DNA from: Salvelinus alpinus
Taxonomy: Eukaryota; Chordata; Actinopteri; Salmoniformes; Salmonidae
Assembly (NCBI RefSeq): GCF_045679555.1
Contig: NC_092115.1
Span: 39,073,228 to 39,137,227 of the forward strand
Reading direction: 5' to 3'
Length of the DNA stretch: 64,000 nucleotides
Positions within the stretch are counted from its first letter, which is position 1. Every line of letters starts with the position of its first letter. This document shows positions 9,741 through 20,317 of the stretch, piece after piece. Made by a program: the position numbers and the translations under genes. The notes below the pieces were generated by a model that was not told the origin of the DNA, did not search any database, and worked only from the letters and a program-made list of their open reading frames with translations.

Positions 9741-10406
9741 ACTGAGTGGGATGTGATCGTTTTAATGATTCCGGTTCTACTTGCAGAAATCTAAAGAGCA
9801 AGTTTCGACATAGTACAGGAGTAGTTACTGCGAAATTAACCCTTTGTGTTGAAGAAGCCGGAAAGACACAGATATTAGGACAGTGAACTTTATTGTGTTA
9901 TTTACAGTGCCTTCAGAAAGTAGTCATACACCTTGACTTATTTCACATTATGTTGTGTTACAGCCTGAATTCAAAATTGATTAAATCTATTTTTTTCTCA
10001 CCTATCTACACACAACACCCCATAATGACAAAGTGAAAACATGTTTTTCGAAATTTTTGCAATTGCATTGAAAATGAAATACAGAAATATCTCATTTACA
10101 TAAGTAATCACACCCCTGAGTCAATACACGTTAGAATCACCTTTGGCGGTGATTACAGCTGTGAGTCTTTCTGGGTAAATATCTAAGAGCTTTGCAAACC
10201 TGGATTGTACAATATTTGCACATTATTCACTTTAAAATTCTTCAAGCTCTACCAAGGTGGCTGTTGATCATTGCTAGACAGCCATTTTTAAGTCTTGACA
10301 TAGATTTTGAAGCAGATTTAAGTCAAAACTCTAAGTAGGCCACTCAGGAACATTCAACGTCGTCTTGGTAAACAACTCCAGTGTATATTTTTCCTTTTCT
10401 TTTAGG

Positions 10407-10685
10407 TTATTGTCCTGCTGAAAGGTTCATTTGTCTCCCAGTGTCTGTTGGAAAGCAGACTGAAACAGCTTTTCCTCTAGGTTTTTGCCTGTGCTTAGCT
10501 CTATTCCATTTATTTTTTATCCCTAACAAATCCCTAGTCCTTGCTGATGACAAGCATACCCATAACATGATGCAGCCACCACCATGCTTGAAAATATGAA
10601 GTGTGGTACTCAGGGATGTGTTGTGTTGGATTTGCCCCAAACATAACGGTTTGTATTCAGGACATAAAGTAAATTTCTTCGCCAC
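10407..10685 (-). pseudogene. Tc1-like transposase C-terminal remnant
   Basis: This minus-strand frame of 92 codons retains the catalytic-domain core of Tc1 transposases: YKPLCLGQIQ, then HGGGCIMLW, then KNKWNRAKHRQ. The conserved DPKHTA-equivalent is lost after the frame ends. No usable DDE set remains. Confidence 0.75.
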
Positions 10686-11152
10686 AATGTTTACAGTTTT
10701 ACTTTAGTACCTTATTGCAAACAGGATGCATGTTTTTGAATATTTTCATTATGTACAGGCTTCCTTTCCACTCTGTCATTTAAGTTAGTATTGTGGAGTA
10801 ACTACAATGTGGTTGATCCACTGTATCTGTAACTGTTTTAAAGTTACCATTGGCCTCATAGTGAAATCCTTGAGCGGTTTCCTTCCACTCTGGCAACTGA
10901 GTTAGGAATGACAGCTGTTTCTTTGTAGTGACTGGGTGTGTTGATACACCATCCAAAGTGTAATTAATAACTTCACCATGCTCAATGGGATATTCAATGT
11001 CTGTCTTTCTTATTTTTACCCATCAACCAATAGATGCCCTTCTTTGCGAGGCATTTGAGAACCTCCCTGGCCTTTGTGGTTTAATCTGTTTTTGAAATGC
11101 ACTGCTCCACTGACCTTACAGATCATTGTATGTGTGGGATACAGAGATGTGA

Positions 11153-11799
11153 ACAAGTCCTCAACTGGCAGCTTCATTAAATAGTACCCGAAAAACACCA
11201 GTCTTAACGTCAACAGTGAAGAGGCGATTCCGGGATGCTGGCCTTCTAGGCAGAGTTACCCTGTCCAGTGTCTGTGTTCTTTTGTCCATCTTAATCTTTT
11301 ATTTTTATTGGCCAGTCTGAGATATGGCTTTTTCTCTTTGCAACTCTGCCTAGAAGGCTATGTTTCACAAGTTTGAACAGCACAGTACAGTACTGCACAG
11401 TTCAGTACACTAGAGCACAGTAGAGTACAGTAGAGTATAGTACGGTACAGCAGTATTTAATTTAGTACAGTACAGTACAGTAGAGTTTAATTCAGTAAGA
11501 GTACAGTACAGTTTAGTTCAGTACAGTAGAGAGTACATTAGAGTAAAGGAGGGTACAATACAGTATATTATACTGTACTATACTATACTCTACTGTGCTG
11601 TACTATATTTGTCTTTACTTTTCTTTACTGTACTCTCCTGTGATCTACTGTACTGTGCTGTCCAAACTTAGTCCAGTCTGGACCGGACCAATCCTGAACC
11701 AATCATCGTTGTCTATTTGGGCCAAATCAAGGCCGGTCTGTATGGGCCAAATTTGAACCAATTATAGACATCTATGTTTGGACTGAAAATAGGCAGGTC
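11153..11799 (+). repeat. Copy of the 5,988-6,381 / 9,166-9,418 unit (empty site of the LTR element)
   Basis: It starts GAACAAGTCCTCAACTGGCA and ends ATAGGCAGGTC, following the first copy almost base for base: Tc1 transposase piece, both hairpin arms, then the GGACC tract. The only large difference is absence of the LTR element; it reads AAAGGAGGGTACA across that point. It sits inside another Tc1-like element, with the flanks CAGAGATG and GTCATTCAAAAATC on either side. No clear target duplication. Confidence 0.9.
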
Positions 11800-12131
11800 A
11801 TTCAAAAATCACGTTAAACGCTATTATTGCACACAGAGTGAGTCCATGCAACTTATTATGTGACTTTGTAAGTACATTTTTATCCCTGAACTGATTTAGG
11901 CTTGCCATAACAAAGGGGTTTAATACTTGTTGACTAAAGACATTTCAGCTTTTCATTTGTAATTCATTTGTAATCATTTCTAAAAACCTAATTCTAGTTT
12001 GACATTGGGGTATTATGGGGTATTGTGTGTAGACGGGTAACACAAAGTCTCAATCCATGTTAAATTCAGGCCGTAACACAACAAAATGTGGAAAAAGTCC
12101 AGGGATGTGAATACTTTCTGAAGGCACTGCA

Positions 12132-12529
12132 TGTCACGGCTGACTAGGTGTGTTGGTAGGAATCAGGTGCAGAAAGCAGAGAGTTCCAGGGGAAAAATGC
12201 ACTTTATTCCGGCACCGAAAATGGTAATACCCAAAACACAGGGCGCAAAACACTGACCAACCCAAACACAGGGTCAACACGGTCCGGAGCACAACAACAC
12301 CTACGACACAAACGTGAACACAAAAATAATCCCGCTCGACAAAGGGCGGGTTCCACACGCTTACATAGGGAAGCAAATCAAGAAAACACAAAACGGAACA
12401 GGTGCAACTAATAAGACAAAACTAACAGAAAAGGGAAAAGGGATCGGTGGCGGCTAGTAGTCCGGTGACGACGACCGCCGAGCACCGCCCGAACAGGCGG
12501 GGGAGCCAACTTCAGCGGGAGTCGTGACA
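12132..12529 (-). mobile_element. Solo LTR, gypsy-type
   Basis: 398 bp with TGTCACG...GTGACA ends, flanked by CTGCA on both sides (12,127-12,131 and 12,530-12,534). On the minus strand it begins TGTCACGACTCCCGCTGAAG and carries an AATAAA signal (complement of CTTTATTCCGG near 12,203), so the orientation is minus. It landed at the very end of the Tc1-like element. No internal region remains. Confidence 0.9.
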
Positions 12530-12735
12530 CTGCACATGAAGATTAAACAGGTACAAACATGTGTGTGCTGTGACTGCCTCACCAAGACAATATAAGAATG
12601 TGAAATAAAAAACAACTACATTTACGTTTTTATATATTCATATAAAAGGGAAAGTAACTACCGGGTGTTGACTGTCAGACTGGGCAGTGTGCTGGTGACA
12701 GCTATGGGGTAAGGTGAGAGGGTGAACATGGTTTG

Positions 12736-14213
12736 TCTCCCCAGCTTCTCTTCCTCCTCTTAATTTGATGATGAGGAGAGGGAAGAAGAGCTGTCTGAGC
12801 TCTGTACATAGTCTTCATCACTCCCAGAATCCTCTGAGTCAACTTCATCACTGGAGTCTGAACCATCATCACCATAATATGTTTCCTCATCTTGGCTTTT
12901 TTCCTTTTGCTCGGAGGAAACATTATATAGGAACAAAGCAAAGTCAAGGGTATGTTTGAGAGTATCCACTACACACCTAATTTAACTAATCAATTACTCA
13001 TTACCACTTTGATAAGCTATATCAGGTGTGTCAGTGCTGGGCTCGAACAAAAGCTTGTATACATTGTACTCTTCAGAACCAGAGATGTGACCACTTGAAT
13101 CCAACCTGCAACCATTGTCACACAGCCAAGTCTTCTTTCCGCAATAACCTTTGTGTGTGTGTGCGTGTGTGTGTGTGTTGGACTGAGCCACTTGCCTCTC
13201 TGCAGGTTCTCCTGGATGAGAGGAATGAACTGTCTGGTCTCTGGATTCTCTGGTTCATAGATCAGAACTGGAAGAACAAAGCACAGATACATTAATCGTC
13301 CACAGGTTGGCTAATTAATAAATGTATTGATTGATTGGTTGATTTACACAATGAGAGAGAAGTGAACAAAAGGCACGAAAAGAATCAAACAATGAATGAC
13401 AGAACTTATTTGACAAACAGGCTTACTCATCTGACACTGTTTCTTTGCCAGCACAACGTCTTTCTCCATCACAGACTTGAGGTACTGAAGTCACAGACAC
13501 ATATGTAAGTCACAGTGCATCCAGGTAGACCCCCCTACAAATGATTTTACCAGAAATCGTGATTCCTCGATTAATCAGGGACAATTACATCTCTGGCTGA
13601 TATTAATCTATTCATTTTCAATCAGCGCAATGTGGAACTTGGTCTGAACTGAACTTCAAAGGTAATTACATTTTCTCAGCAGTCATGCAAAACGTATTAA
13701 AAACATTGGTGGAAAACAGATTGTTCAGATGTTCCAATCTACCAATCTATCTATAGCCAAGGCTAAGCTCTACTACTGTTCCTGTCATACTCCACTCACC
13801 TGTTACAGCTGAAGCCGACTGTTGGGGTTTCTTAATGTCCTTCATCTTCAGGTCATGGCTGAGGATCACAGGCGATCCAGCGAAATCAACGCTTATGTCA
13901 TTCTCACCTCCTGCACAGAGCACTTCCAATCTCACAGGTGGAGAGTCCTGAGTGAGAGAACGACACATTACATATGCAGTCTAATAAATGATAAATGCAA
14001 TAGCTTAGTATTTTTGTGTGTGCTTTCTTAGTGTCGATTACCTACCTTCACCGGATGTGATACTGCTTGTGTAGGAAGGTTCCTTCTGAAAAACAAAAAA
14101 CACATTTATGCATCACATGGGAATTCAACACCATGTCGGATGTTGAATGGTGTAGTTAGAACTGGTGAATCCTTACATGGGTGTGGCAACAATAAGTTTT
14201 GCTTCCACTGTTT
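12736..14213 (-). CDS. erich2: ERICH2-like (glutamate-rich protein 2) gene, 3' exons
   Basis: Minus-strand exons with plausible splice sites: 14,177-14,213; 14,046-14,085; 13,800-13,947; 13,427-13,484; 13,196-13,267 (GC donor GCAAGT); last about 12,760-12,968 with TAA at 12,760. Exons 4-5 join in frame to read LAKKQCQM-ILIYEPENPE then TRQFIPLIQENLQ, which I recognise as the C-terminal helical block of vertebrate ERICH2. The last exon is acidic and Ser-rich (DDGSDSSDEVDSEDSGSDED), again ERICH2-like. Exons 1-3 are phase-compatible (VEAKLIVATP..., DSPPVRLEVLCAGGEND). Exon 3 ends in phase 1 while exon 4 starts in phase 0, so an exon is missed or the gene is damaged. The 5' exons are not found before the palindrome at 14,361. 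Molecular role of ERICH2 is poorly known. Confidence 0.7.
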
Positions 14214-14360
14214 CTAGAACAAAAAAATAAGTTAAGGGAGTCATCAGTCTGAAACCAACTCATCCAGGTCAGGGTAGAATGGAAAGCACAGGTTGTTTGT
14301 TTCACCCTGTATACCAGATCTTTACACACGGAGTAGGCTAATTACATACAGTACCTTTAG

Positions 14361-16499
14361 AGTGCATTTAAAGTTTGATTTAATTTAGTCCTATTCTTTA
14401 ACTTGAATCCAACATATCAGTTATGTTGGTTCCTTGGAAGCTGTGGGAACGTACATTTTTGGTTTCCTGTGGTTCTGGGAACACCTGTTGTATTCGGCAC
14501 ATGTGACTAATAAGATTGGATTTGACTTGATGCTGAAGAACTGAACTTCCCACAGAAGAACGTTGTTTTTAAAGACCTGTGAACTATCTGAGCACATTCC
14601 CAATGTCAAACCAGTTGGAGCGTTACTCAAATGTGATGAAATGTAACCATGTTTGAACTTTTAGGAAACGTTCTATTAAAGTAATGAAATACCCAGCAAA
14701 TAATGTTATTCTGTCAAATCCTTAAATGTGCTGAGAATGTTATAAAGCCAAGCAAGTATCCTGCACCATTACCAGAACGTTCGATTCAATTTCAAACAAC
14801 AGAAAACATAGATAGACAGAATATAATAGACAGATGGACACAAATGCCAACAAACATCAATGACATCACACCTGTTCAAACCCACATGTTCCCACAGCAT
14901 CCATACCCATTCCATTGGTCTCACTACAACATTCCCTCTCATTGTTCATACCTTGGCCGTTTCCAGTGCTTGTAACACTCTATATTTAAATTATAATGCA
15001 TTTGATTCATCCACTGTCTTAACAATGGAGGATCATTTGATTTCCAGTTTTTAAGTAAACGTTTCTTCAAAATGATTGATGAGAAAATTATGGTCCAACC
15101 CATTGGGTTGAACTGAACACCTTGCCCTCATGTGCCATGAAAAATGCAGATAGACCGATTCAAATAAATCTTAAATTGTAAAACTTCTGATAGACAGCTT
15201 TTTGTATTATTATTATGGTTTTTACCCCCTTTTTCAATGTTGTCTCATCGCTGCAACTCCCCAACAGACCCGGGAGGCGAAGGTCGAGTCATGTGTCCTC
15301 CGAAATATGACCCGCCAAACCACGCTTCTTAACACCCACCAGCTTAACCCGGAAGCCAGCCACACCAATGTGTTGGAGGAAATACCGTTCAACTGCCGAC
15401 CGAGGTCAGTCGGCGGGCGCCCGGCCTGCCACAAGGGGACGCTAGAGCATGATGAGCCAAGTAAAGCCCCCCCCCCCGGCAAACCCTCCCCTAACCCGGA
15501 CGATGCTGGGACAGTTGTGCACCTCCCTATGGGACTTGCGATAACAGCCGGTTATGATACAGCCCGGGATCGAACCCAGGTCTGTAGTGACCTGGGTTCG
15601 GGTTTTAAGGCGCAGCCTTAAACCGCTGCGCCACTCGGGAGGTCCGACAGCCAATTTTCTGACTCTAACTTCCTAACTAACTTTCTAACTTTACACTAAA
15701 GACATAACTCTGCCGTTGGGCTGTAGAATGTGTTAAAAAAATAAATCTTGTATACTAAATTCTATACATTAGTTTATACTGGATTAAGCGTACATTTTCA
15801 TAAACTGTAATTTCATTAATTATGTTCCAACACTCCCTCCATCTTCTGCCAATATCAGTTCTTTTTAGTTTCAGTCCCAATAGTTTCTAATTCTTTCTAA
15901 GAGATTGTCAGTTGGATAGACTCTCTGCAAGGTTGTGTATATCTTATCTATCATATTAGTATCATTTTCTGACTGAAACAGGATTCCCTCAACATTGCTC
16001 TGATGTCTAAAATATTTCAAATTGAAATGTCATTAGTACAAATTTGCTTTTTAATTCTGTCATGGAAATAATTGTATTTCCTATCACCAAGTAATTTATG
16101 GTTTCTATGCCTTTTAGTTTTCCATGTGGACCAATTTATAGGTGAATTGTGAAAAGCTGTACAAGGATTGTTCCATAGGGGTGTGTTTTTGGGAGTGATA
16201 TTGGTTCTTGTAGAATCTGTTGAATTTCCTTCCATATTGTTATAGTGTTCTTAACTATAAAGTTGTTAATGTTCTTAGCTTTATCTGTTGAAAATAGACA
16301 CGGAAAAGATTATGGGGATGAGCAGGCACATATTTAATATGTACCCATTGTTCCTCTTTAGTGCATTTATCAATATGATTCAAGTAAAAGCCTTGGGTGG
16401 CGAGTTGATACAATTCCACGTCTGGAAGGTCAAAACCACCCTCAGACTTTGGGTGAGTTAAAACGTTCCTTTTTATTCAATGAGTTTATTTGCCCATAT
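14361..16499 (-). repeat. Left arm of a 2.1-kb inverted repeat (palindrome)
   Basis: The reverse complement of this arm matches 17,711-19,842 along its whole length with scattered substitutions. For example, the mirrored 72-codon frames at 16,017-16,235 and 17,975-18,193 differ at only a few residues. The arm contains, on the minus strand, the C-terminal region of an L1/Tx1-like LINE, a 450-bp SINE (15,199-15,645) and a short LINE tail at about 14,475-14,535. It ends at AGTGCATTTAAAG outward and TTTATTTGCCCATAT inward. Confidence 0.95.
15199..15645 (-). mobile_element. tRNA-derived salmonid SINE (left-arm copy)
   Basis: The mirror of the SINE at 18,567-19,011. On the minus strand it starts with a tRNA-like head (CTCCCGAGTGGCGCAG) with a pol III B box (GTTCGATCC). 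The SINE body has GCGTCCCCTTGTGGCAGGCC, ATTTCCTCCGACACATTGGT-type and GTTGCAGCGATGAGACAACA blocks, and it ends in a poor A/T tail. Being at the same place in both arms, it was present before the inverted duplication. Related to the SINE at 36,221. Confidence 0.9.
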
Positions 16500-16593
16500 A
16501 AAGTACATTAGGAGAGGAGTTAGAGTGTAAAAGCCCTAAAAAGGCACAGTGCCTCAAAATACAAAGAAGTACGTTGCTTTATGTTTAATGTTT

Positions 16594-16825
16594 GGGCTCC
16601 CGAGTGGTACAGCGGTCTAAGGCCCTGCATCTCAGTGCTACAGGCATCAATACAGACCCTTGTTCGATTCCAGGCTGTATCCCAACCGGTCGTGATCGGG
16701 AGTCCCATAGGGCGGTGCACAATTGGCCCAGCGTCGCCTGGGTTAGGGTTTGGGTGGGGTAGGCCGTCATTAAAATAAGAATTTGTTCTTAACTGACTTG
16801 CCTAGTTAAATTAAGGTAAAATTCA
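16594..16825 (+). mobile_element. tRNA-derived salmonid SINE with LINE-type 3' tail
   Basis: The head reads GGGCTCCCGAGTGGTACAGC with A-box-like and B-box-like (GTTCGATTCCAGG) promoter sequence, then GGCGGTGCACAATTGGCCCA. The 3' end TAAGAATTTGTTCTTAACTG / ACTTGCCTAGTTAAAT is the same tail as the HpaI SINE at 52,861. That tail is used by the partner LINE for reverse transcription. It resembles the SlmI-type family; family name is tentative. Confidence 0.85.
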
Positions 16826-16999
16826 AAATTCAAAAATGGTGTGTTAACTGTCTGCTCAGACTACATGTTCACACATTCTATATATGTAATGTATACAATA
16901 ACTATGTATTCATACTATGACTCTTCCATTTCTTGGAATGTCGACCACCCTCATATGACATGTCTGCTAAAATGTTTCATCTGGTTCTTCAAAGATAGA

Positions 17000-17620
17000 C
17001 GGAACAGACCAGGTTAACTTTGGAACATGGAATGTGCACAGGCTCCATGTTTGCAAAAAAAAGCATAAGGTTCTTGAACATTTAAAGAGGTTGTCAGCAG
17101 ATGTGATTTTCCTGCAAGAGTTACATTTCCAAAAAATAGAATATTTAAAGAAGAGCTTGGTTGGAGAGGCCTATGCGGCCACCTACTGTAGTAAACAGCA
17201 GAGGTGTAGGTATTCTGATGAATAAGAATACACCCTTTTCCCTTATATCCCAGCACACGGACCAAGGACGTTTTCTAATGTTAAATTGTACCTTACATGG
17301 TGAAAAATACACATTGATTTCATCGTATATCCCCCCAGGGGCAAATCTGGTGGTTTTAGATTGAATTCAAGTTATATTAGATCAAATCCAGATTATTTTA
17401 GCAGGTGACCTAAATCACATAGAAATAAAAAATACAAATTCAAGGAGCCTCCAAAGAGGCTGAAAAATGTTATATCTATGAATAATTTACAGGACACCTG
17501 GAGATTACGATTCCCAACTATAAAATACTACTCCTATTCTTTCTCTAACTAAGAAAAGCTTTTCAAGAATTTAGTACATTTCTTTCTCCAAAAATGCACT
17601 CAACAATTTACTGGGTTAAA
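17000..17620 (+). pseudogene. L1/Tx1-like LINE endonuclease domain fragment
   Basis: Frames at 17,034-17,225 and 17,161-17,364 join across a +1 shift. They give the start of an APE endonuclease: F-G-T-W-N-V-H (the N motif), then SADVIFLQELHFQK (catalytic E), RGVGILMNKNTPF, YTLISSYIPPG, and after a stop GDLNH near 17,404-17,418. The reverse transcriptase is absent: from about 17,640 the sequence moves to the C-terminal region in the right arm. Stops and shifts make it dead. Confidence 0.8.
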
Positions 17621-17974
17621 AAAAATCTATGACATGGTGATATCGGATCATTGCTTCATTACACCAACAGAACATCATTTAAAAAAGTATACTCGGCAAT
17701 AACAGACTTAATATGGGCAAATAAACTCATTGAATAAAAAGGAACGTTTTAACTCACCCAAAGTCTGAGGGTGGTTTTGACCTTCCAGACGTGGAATTGT
17801 ATCAACTCGCCACCCAAGGCTTTTACTTGAATCATATTGATAAATGCACTAAAGAGGAACAATGAGTACATATTAAATATGTGCCTGCTCATCCCCATAA
17901 TCTTTTCCGTGTCTATTTTCAACAGATAAAGCTAAGAACATTAACAACTTTATAGTTAAGAACACTATAACAAT

Positions 17975-18193
17975 ATGGAAGGAAATTCAACAGATTCTAC
18001 AAGAACCAATATCACTCCCAAAAACACACCCCTATGGAACAATCCTTGTATAGCTTTTCACAATTCACCTATAAATTGGTCCACATGGAAAACTAAAAGG
18101 CATAGAAACCATACATTACTTGGTGATAGGAAATACAATTATTTCCATGACAGAATTAAAAAGCAATTTTGGACTAATGACATTTCAATTTGA
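17975..18193 (+). pseudogene. L1/Tx1-like LINE C-terminal fragment
   Basis: A 72-codon frame with NPCIAFHNSPINWSTWK and RKYNYFHDRI that belongs to the C-terminal, post-RT region of an L1/Tx1-type LINE. It is duplicated on the minus strand at 16,017-16,235 in the left arm. Stops flank it on both sides. Confidence 0.65.
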
Positions 18194-18566
18194 AATCTTT
18201 TAGACATCAGAGCAATGTTGAGGGAATCCTGTTTCAGTCAGAAAATGATACTAATATGATAGATAAGATATACACAACCTTGCAGAGAGTCTATCCAGCT
18301 GACAATCTCTTAGAAAGAATTAGAAACTATTGGGACTGAAACTAAAAAGAACTGATATTGGCACAAGATGGAGGGAGTGTTGGAACATAATTAATGAAAT
18401 TACAGTTTATGAAAATGTACGCTTAATCCAGTATAAACTAATGTATAGAATTTAGTATACAAGATTTTTTTTAAACACACAAATTCTACAGCTCAACGGC
18501 AAAGTAATGTCTTTAGTGTAAAGTTAGAAAGTTAGTTAGGAAGTTAGAGTCAGAAAATTGGCTGTC

Positions 18567-19011
18567 GGACCTCCTGAGTGGCGCATCGGTTAAGGCTGTG
18601 CCTTAAAACCCTAACCCAGGTCACTACAGACCTGGGTTCGATCCCGGGCTGTATCATAATCGGCTGTTATCGCAAGTCCCATAGGGAGGTGCACAACTGT
18701 CCCAGCATCGTCCGGGTTAGGGGAGGGTTTGCCCGGGGGTGCTTTACTTGGCTCATCATGCTCTAGCGTCCCCTTGTGGCAGGCCGGGCGCCCGCCGACT
18801 GACCTCGGTCGGCAGTTGAACGGTATTTCCTCCGACACATTGGTGTGGCTGGCTTCCGGGTTAAGCTGGTGGGTGTTAAGAAGTGTGGTTTGGCGGGTCA
18901 TATTTCGGAGGACACATGACTCGACCTTCGCCTCCCGGGTCTGTTGGGGAGTTGCAGCGATGAGACAACATTGAAAAAGGGGGTAAAAACCATAATAATA
19001 ATACAAAAAGC
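18567..19011 (+). mobile_element. tRNA-derived salmonid SINE (right-arm copy)
   Basis: It starts GGACCTCCTGAGTGGCGCAT, with B box GTTCGATCC near 18,637, and ends AAAGGGGGTAAAAACCATAA and an ATA-rich tail. TGGCTGTC flanks it on both sides (18,559-18,566 and 19,012-19,019), the short target duplication of its insertion into the LINE. Confidence 0.9.
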
Positions 19012-19782
19012 TGGCTGTCAGAAGTTTTACAATTTAAGATTTATTTGAATCCGTCTATCTGCATATTTCATGACATATGAGGGTGAGGTGAGATACCCAA
19101 TGGGTTGGACCATACTTTTCTCATCAATCATTTTGAAGAAACGTTTACTTAAAAACTGGAAATCAAATGATCCTCCATTGTTAAGACAGTGGATGAATCA
19201 AATGCATTATAATTTAAATATTGCGTGTTACAAGCACTGGAAACGGCCAAGGTATGAACAATGAGAGGGAATGTTGGAGTGAGACCAATGGAATGGGTAT
19301 GGATGCTGTGGGAACAAGTGGGTTTGAACAGGTGTGATGTCATTGATGTTTGTTGGCATTTGTGTCCATCTGTCTATTATATTCTGTCTATCTATGTTTT
19401 CTGTTGTTTGAAATTGAATTGAACGTTCTGGTAATGGTGCAGGATACTTGCTTGGCTTTATAACATTCTCAGCACATTTAAGGATTTGACAGAATAACAT
19501 TATTTGCTGGGTATTTCATTACTTTAATAGAACGTTCCTAAAAGTTCAAACATGGTTACATTTCATCACATTTGAGTAACGCTCCAACTGGTTTGACATT
19601 GGGAATGTGCTCAGATAGTTCACAGGTCTTTAAAAACAACGTTCTTCTGTGGGAATTTCAGTTCTTCAGCATCAAGTCAAATCCAATCGTATTAGTCACA
19701 TGTGCCGAATACAACAGGTGTTCCCAGAACCACAGGAAACCAAAAAATGTACGTTCCCACAGCTTCCAAGGAACCAACATAA

Positions 19783-19915
19783 CTGATATGTTGGATTCAA
19801 GTTAAAGAATAGGACTAATTTAAATCAAACTTTAAATGCACTTTAAATAAACATTTGATTTGGTCCTATTCTTTAACTTAGATTTTTGGTTGAATCCAAC
19901 ATATAAATTATTAAT
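19783..19915. repeat. Local hairpin at the outer end of the right arm
   Basis: ATATGTTGGATTCAAG...GTTAAAGAATAGGAC at 19,784-19,815 is repeated inverted as GTCCTATTCTTTAAC ... TTGAATCCAACATAT at 19,862-19,908. The loop is about 45 bp. It straddles the point where arm homology ends (19,842). Confidence 0.8.
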
Positions 19916-20017
19916 TTGTAAACAACCTTGAATTAAAAACTTAGGCTGCAGGGATTGGGGTAAGGGAGAGATAAAACCCATGGTGTATTTATATATGGGC
20001 CCCATTCTGGAGAGCTC

Positions 20018-20131
20018 TCAGCTCTGTCTTGTTAGCTGTGCACTCATGATACGCTCTTATCTATTCATTTGTAGGAGTTTGGAGTCAGTCACACTCTGCT
20101 GTACAACAGACAGTTTACTTTGAAGTTTACT
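20018..20131 (+). repeat. 114-bp direct repeat, copy 1
   Basis: AGCTCTCAGCTCTGTCTTGT...CTGCTGTACAACAGACAGTT recurs at 20,318-20,432 with a few substitutions. The two copies bracket an LTR-like insert. Confidence 0.9.
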
Positions 20132-20317
20132 AATCAAGTAAGGGAGAAGAGACTTCATTTATTCAAACAATCATACTTTAATATCGATTTGTTATTGCAA
20201 TAATGGAGCTGGTCAACGACCAGCCGTAGGTGATCATTGAGAGCCCAATAATACAGAAACGCAAGGGGTTTATAAAGAAAAGCAAAAACTGATTAGTCAT
20301 GGTTGGTTCCACCCCTC
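20132..20317 (-). mobile_element. LTR-like fragment between direct repeats
   Basis: ACTAATCAAGTAAGGGAGAA...CCACCCCTCCCCGGCAG also occurs at 23,832-24,023 inside the piggyBac element, where it continues for a further 480 bp. On the minus strand it carries AATAAA (complement of TTTATTCAAAC), so it may be the 3' part of a retroviral-type LTR. No protein is encoded. Confidence 0.6.

Larger units (their letters stand above)
9905..12129 (-). mobile_element. Degenerate Tc1-like transposon with an inserted repeat unit
   Basis: Terminal inverted repeats are CAGTGCCTTCAGAAAGTA (9,905) and TACTTTCTGAAGGCACTG (ends 12,129). TA lies before the left end; the right flank reads CA and abuts a solo LTR. Both ends share the CACAACA/TGTTGTGTTACAGCCTG block. 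On the minus strand, remains of the Tc1 transposase C-terminal half are visible, including KHGGGCIMLWVCLSSARTRD at about 10,520-10,590 and a degraded remnant upstream. Many stops and shifts make it inactive. A 647-bp foreign unit interrupts it at 11,153-11,799. Confidence 0.85.
16500..17710. other. Spacer of the palindrome
   Basis: 1,211 bp of sequence not shared between the arms. It holds a SINE (16,594-16,825) and the endonuclease part of an L1/Tx1-like LINE (about 17,000-17,620) that continues directly into the right arm. Confidence 0.9.
17711..19842 (+). repeat. Right arm of the 2.1-kb inverted repeat (palindrome)
   Basis: Plus-strand counterpart of 14,361-16,499. The LINE remnants run VWGWFDLPDVELY-like near 17,760-17,800 (here GGFDLPDVELYQLATQ), through the 72-codon frame at 17,975, to LLKNWKSNDPPLLRQWMNQM at 19,130-19,200, all typical of L1/Tx1 C-termini. 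The SINE at 18,567 splits it. The arm ends near 19,842, where homology with the left arm stops. Confidence 0.95.

Noticed and set aside
12994-13191. Extra ERICH2 exon encoding SEEYNVYKLLFEPSTDTPD
   Set aside because: It ends in a phase that fits the last exon, but no acceptor gives the phase needed after exon 5; exon 5 joins the last exon directly in frame, so I left it out.
15590-15645. tRNA gene
   Set aside because: The tRNA-like sequence with an intact B box is the head of a SINE, not a complete tRNA; the same holds for 16,594, 18,567, 36,221 and 53,040.
14361-19842. Palindrome as a sequencing or assembly artefact
   Set aside because: The arms differ by scattered substitutions and have unrelated flanks, unlike fold-back read artefacts; long-read confirmation would still be decisive.
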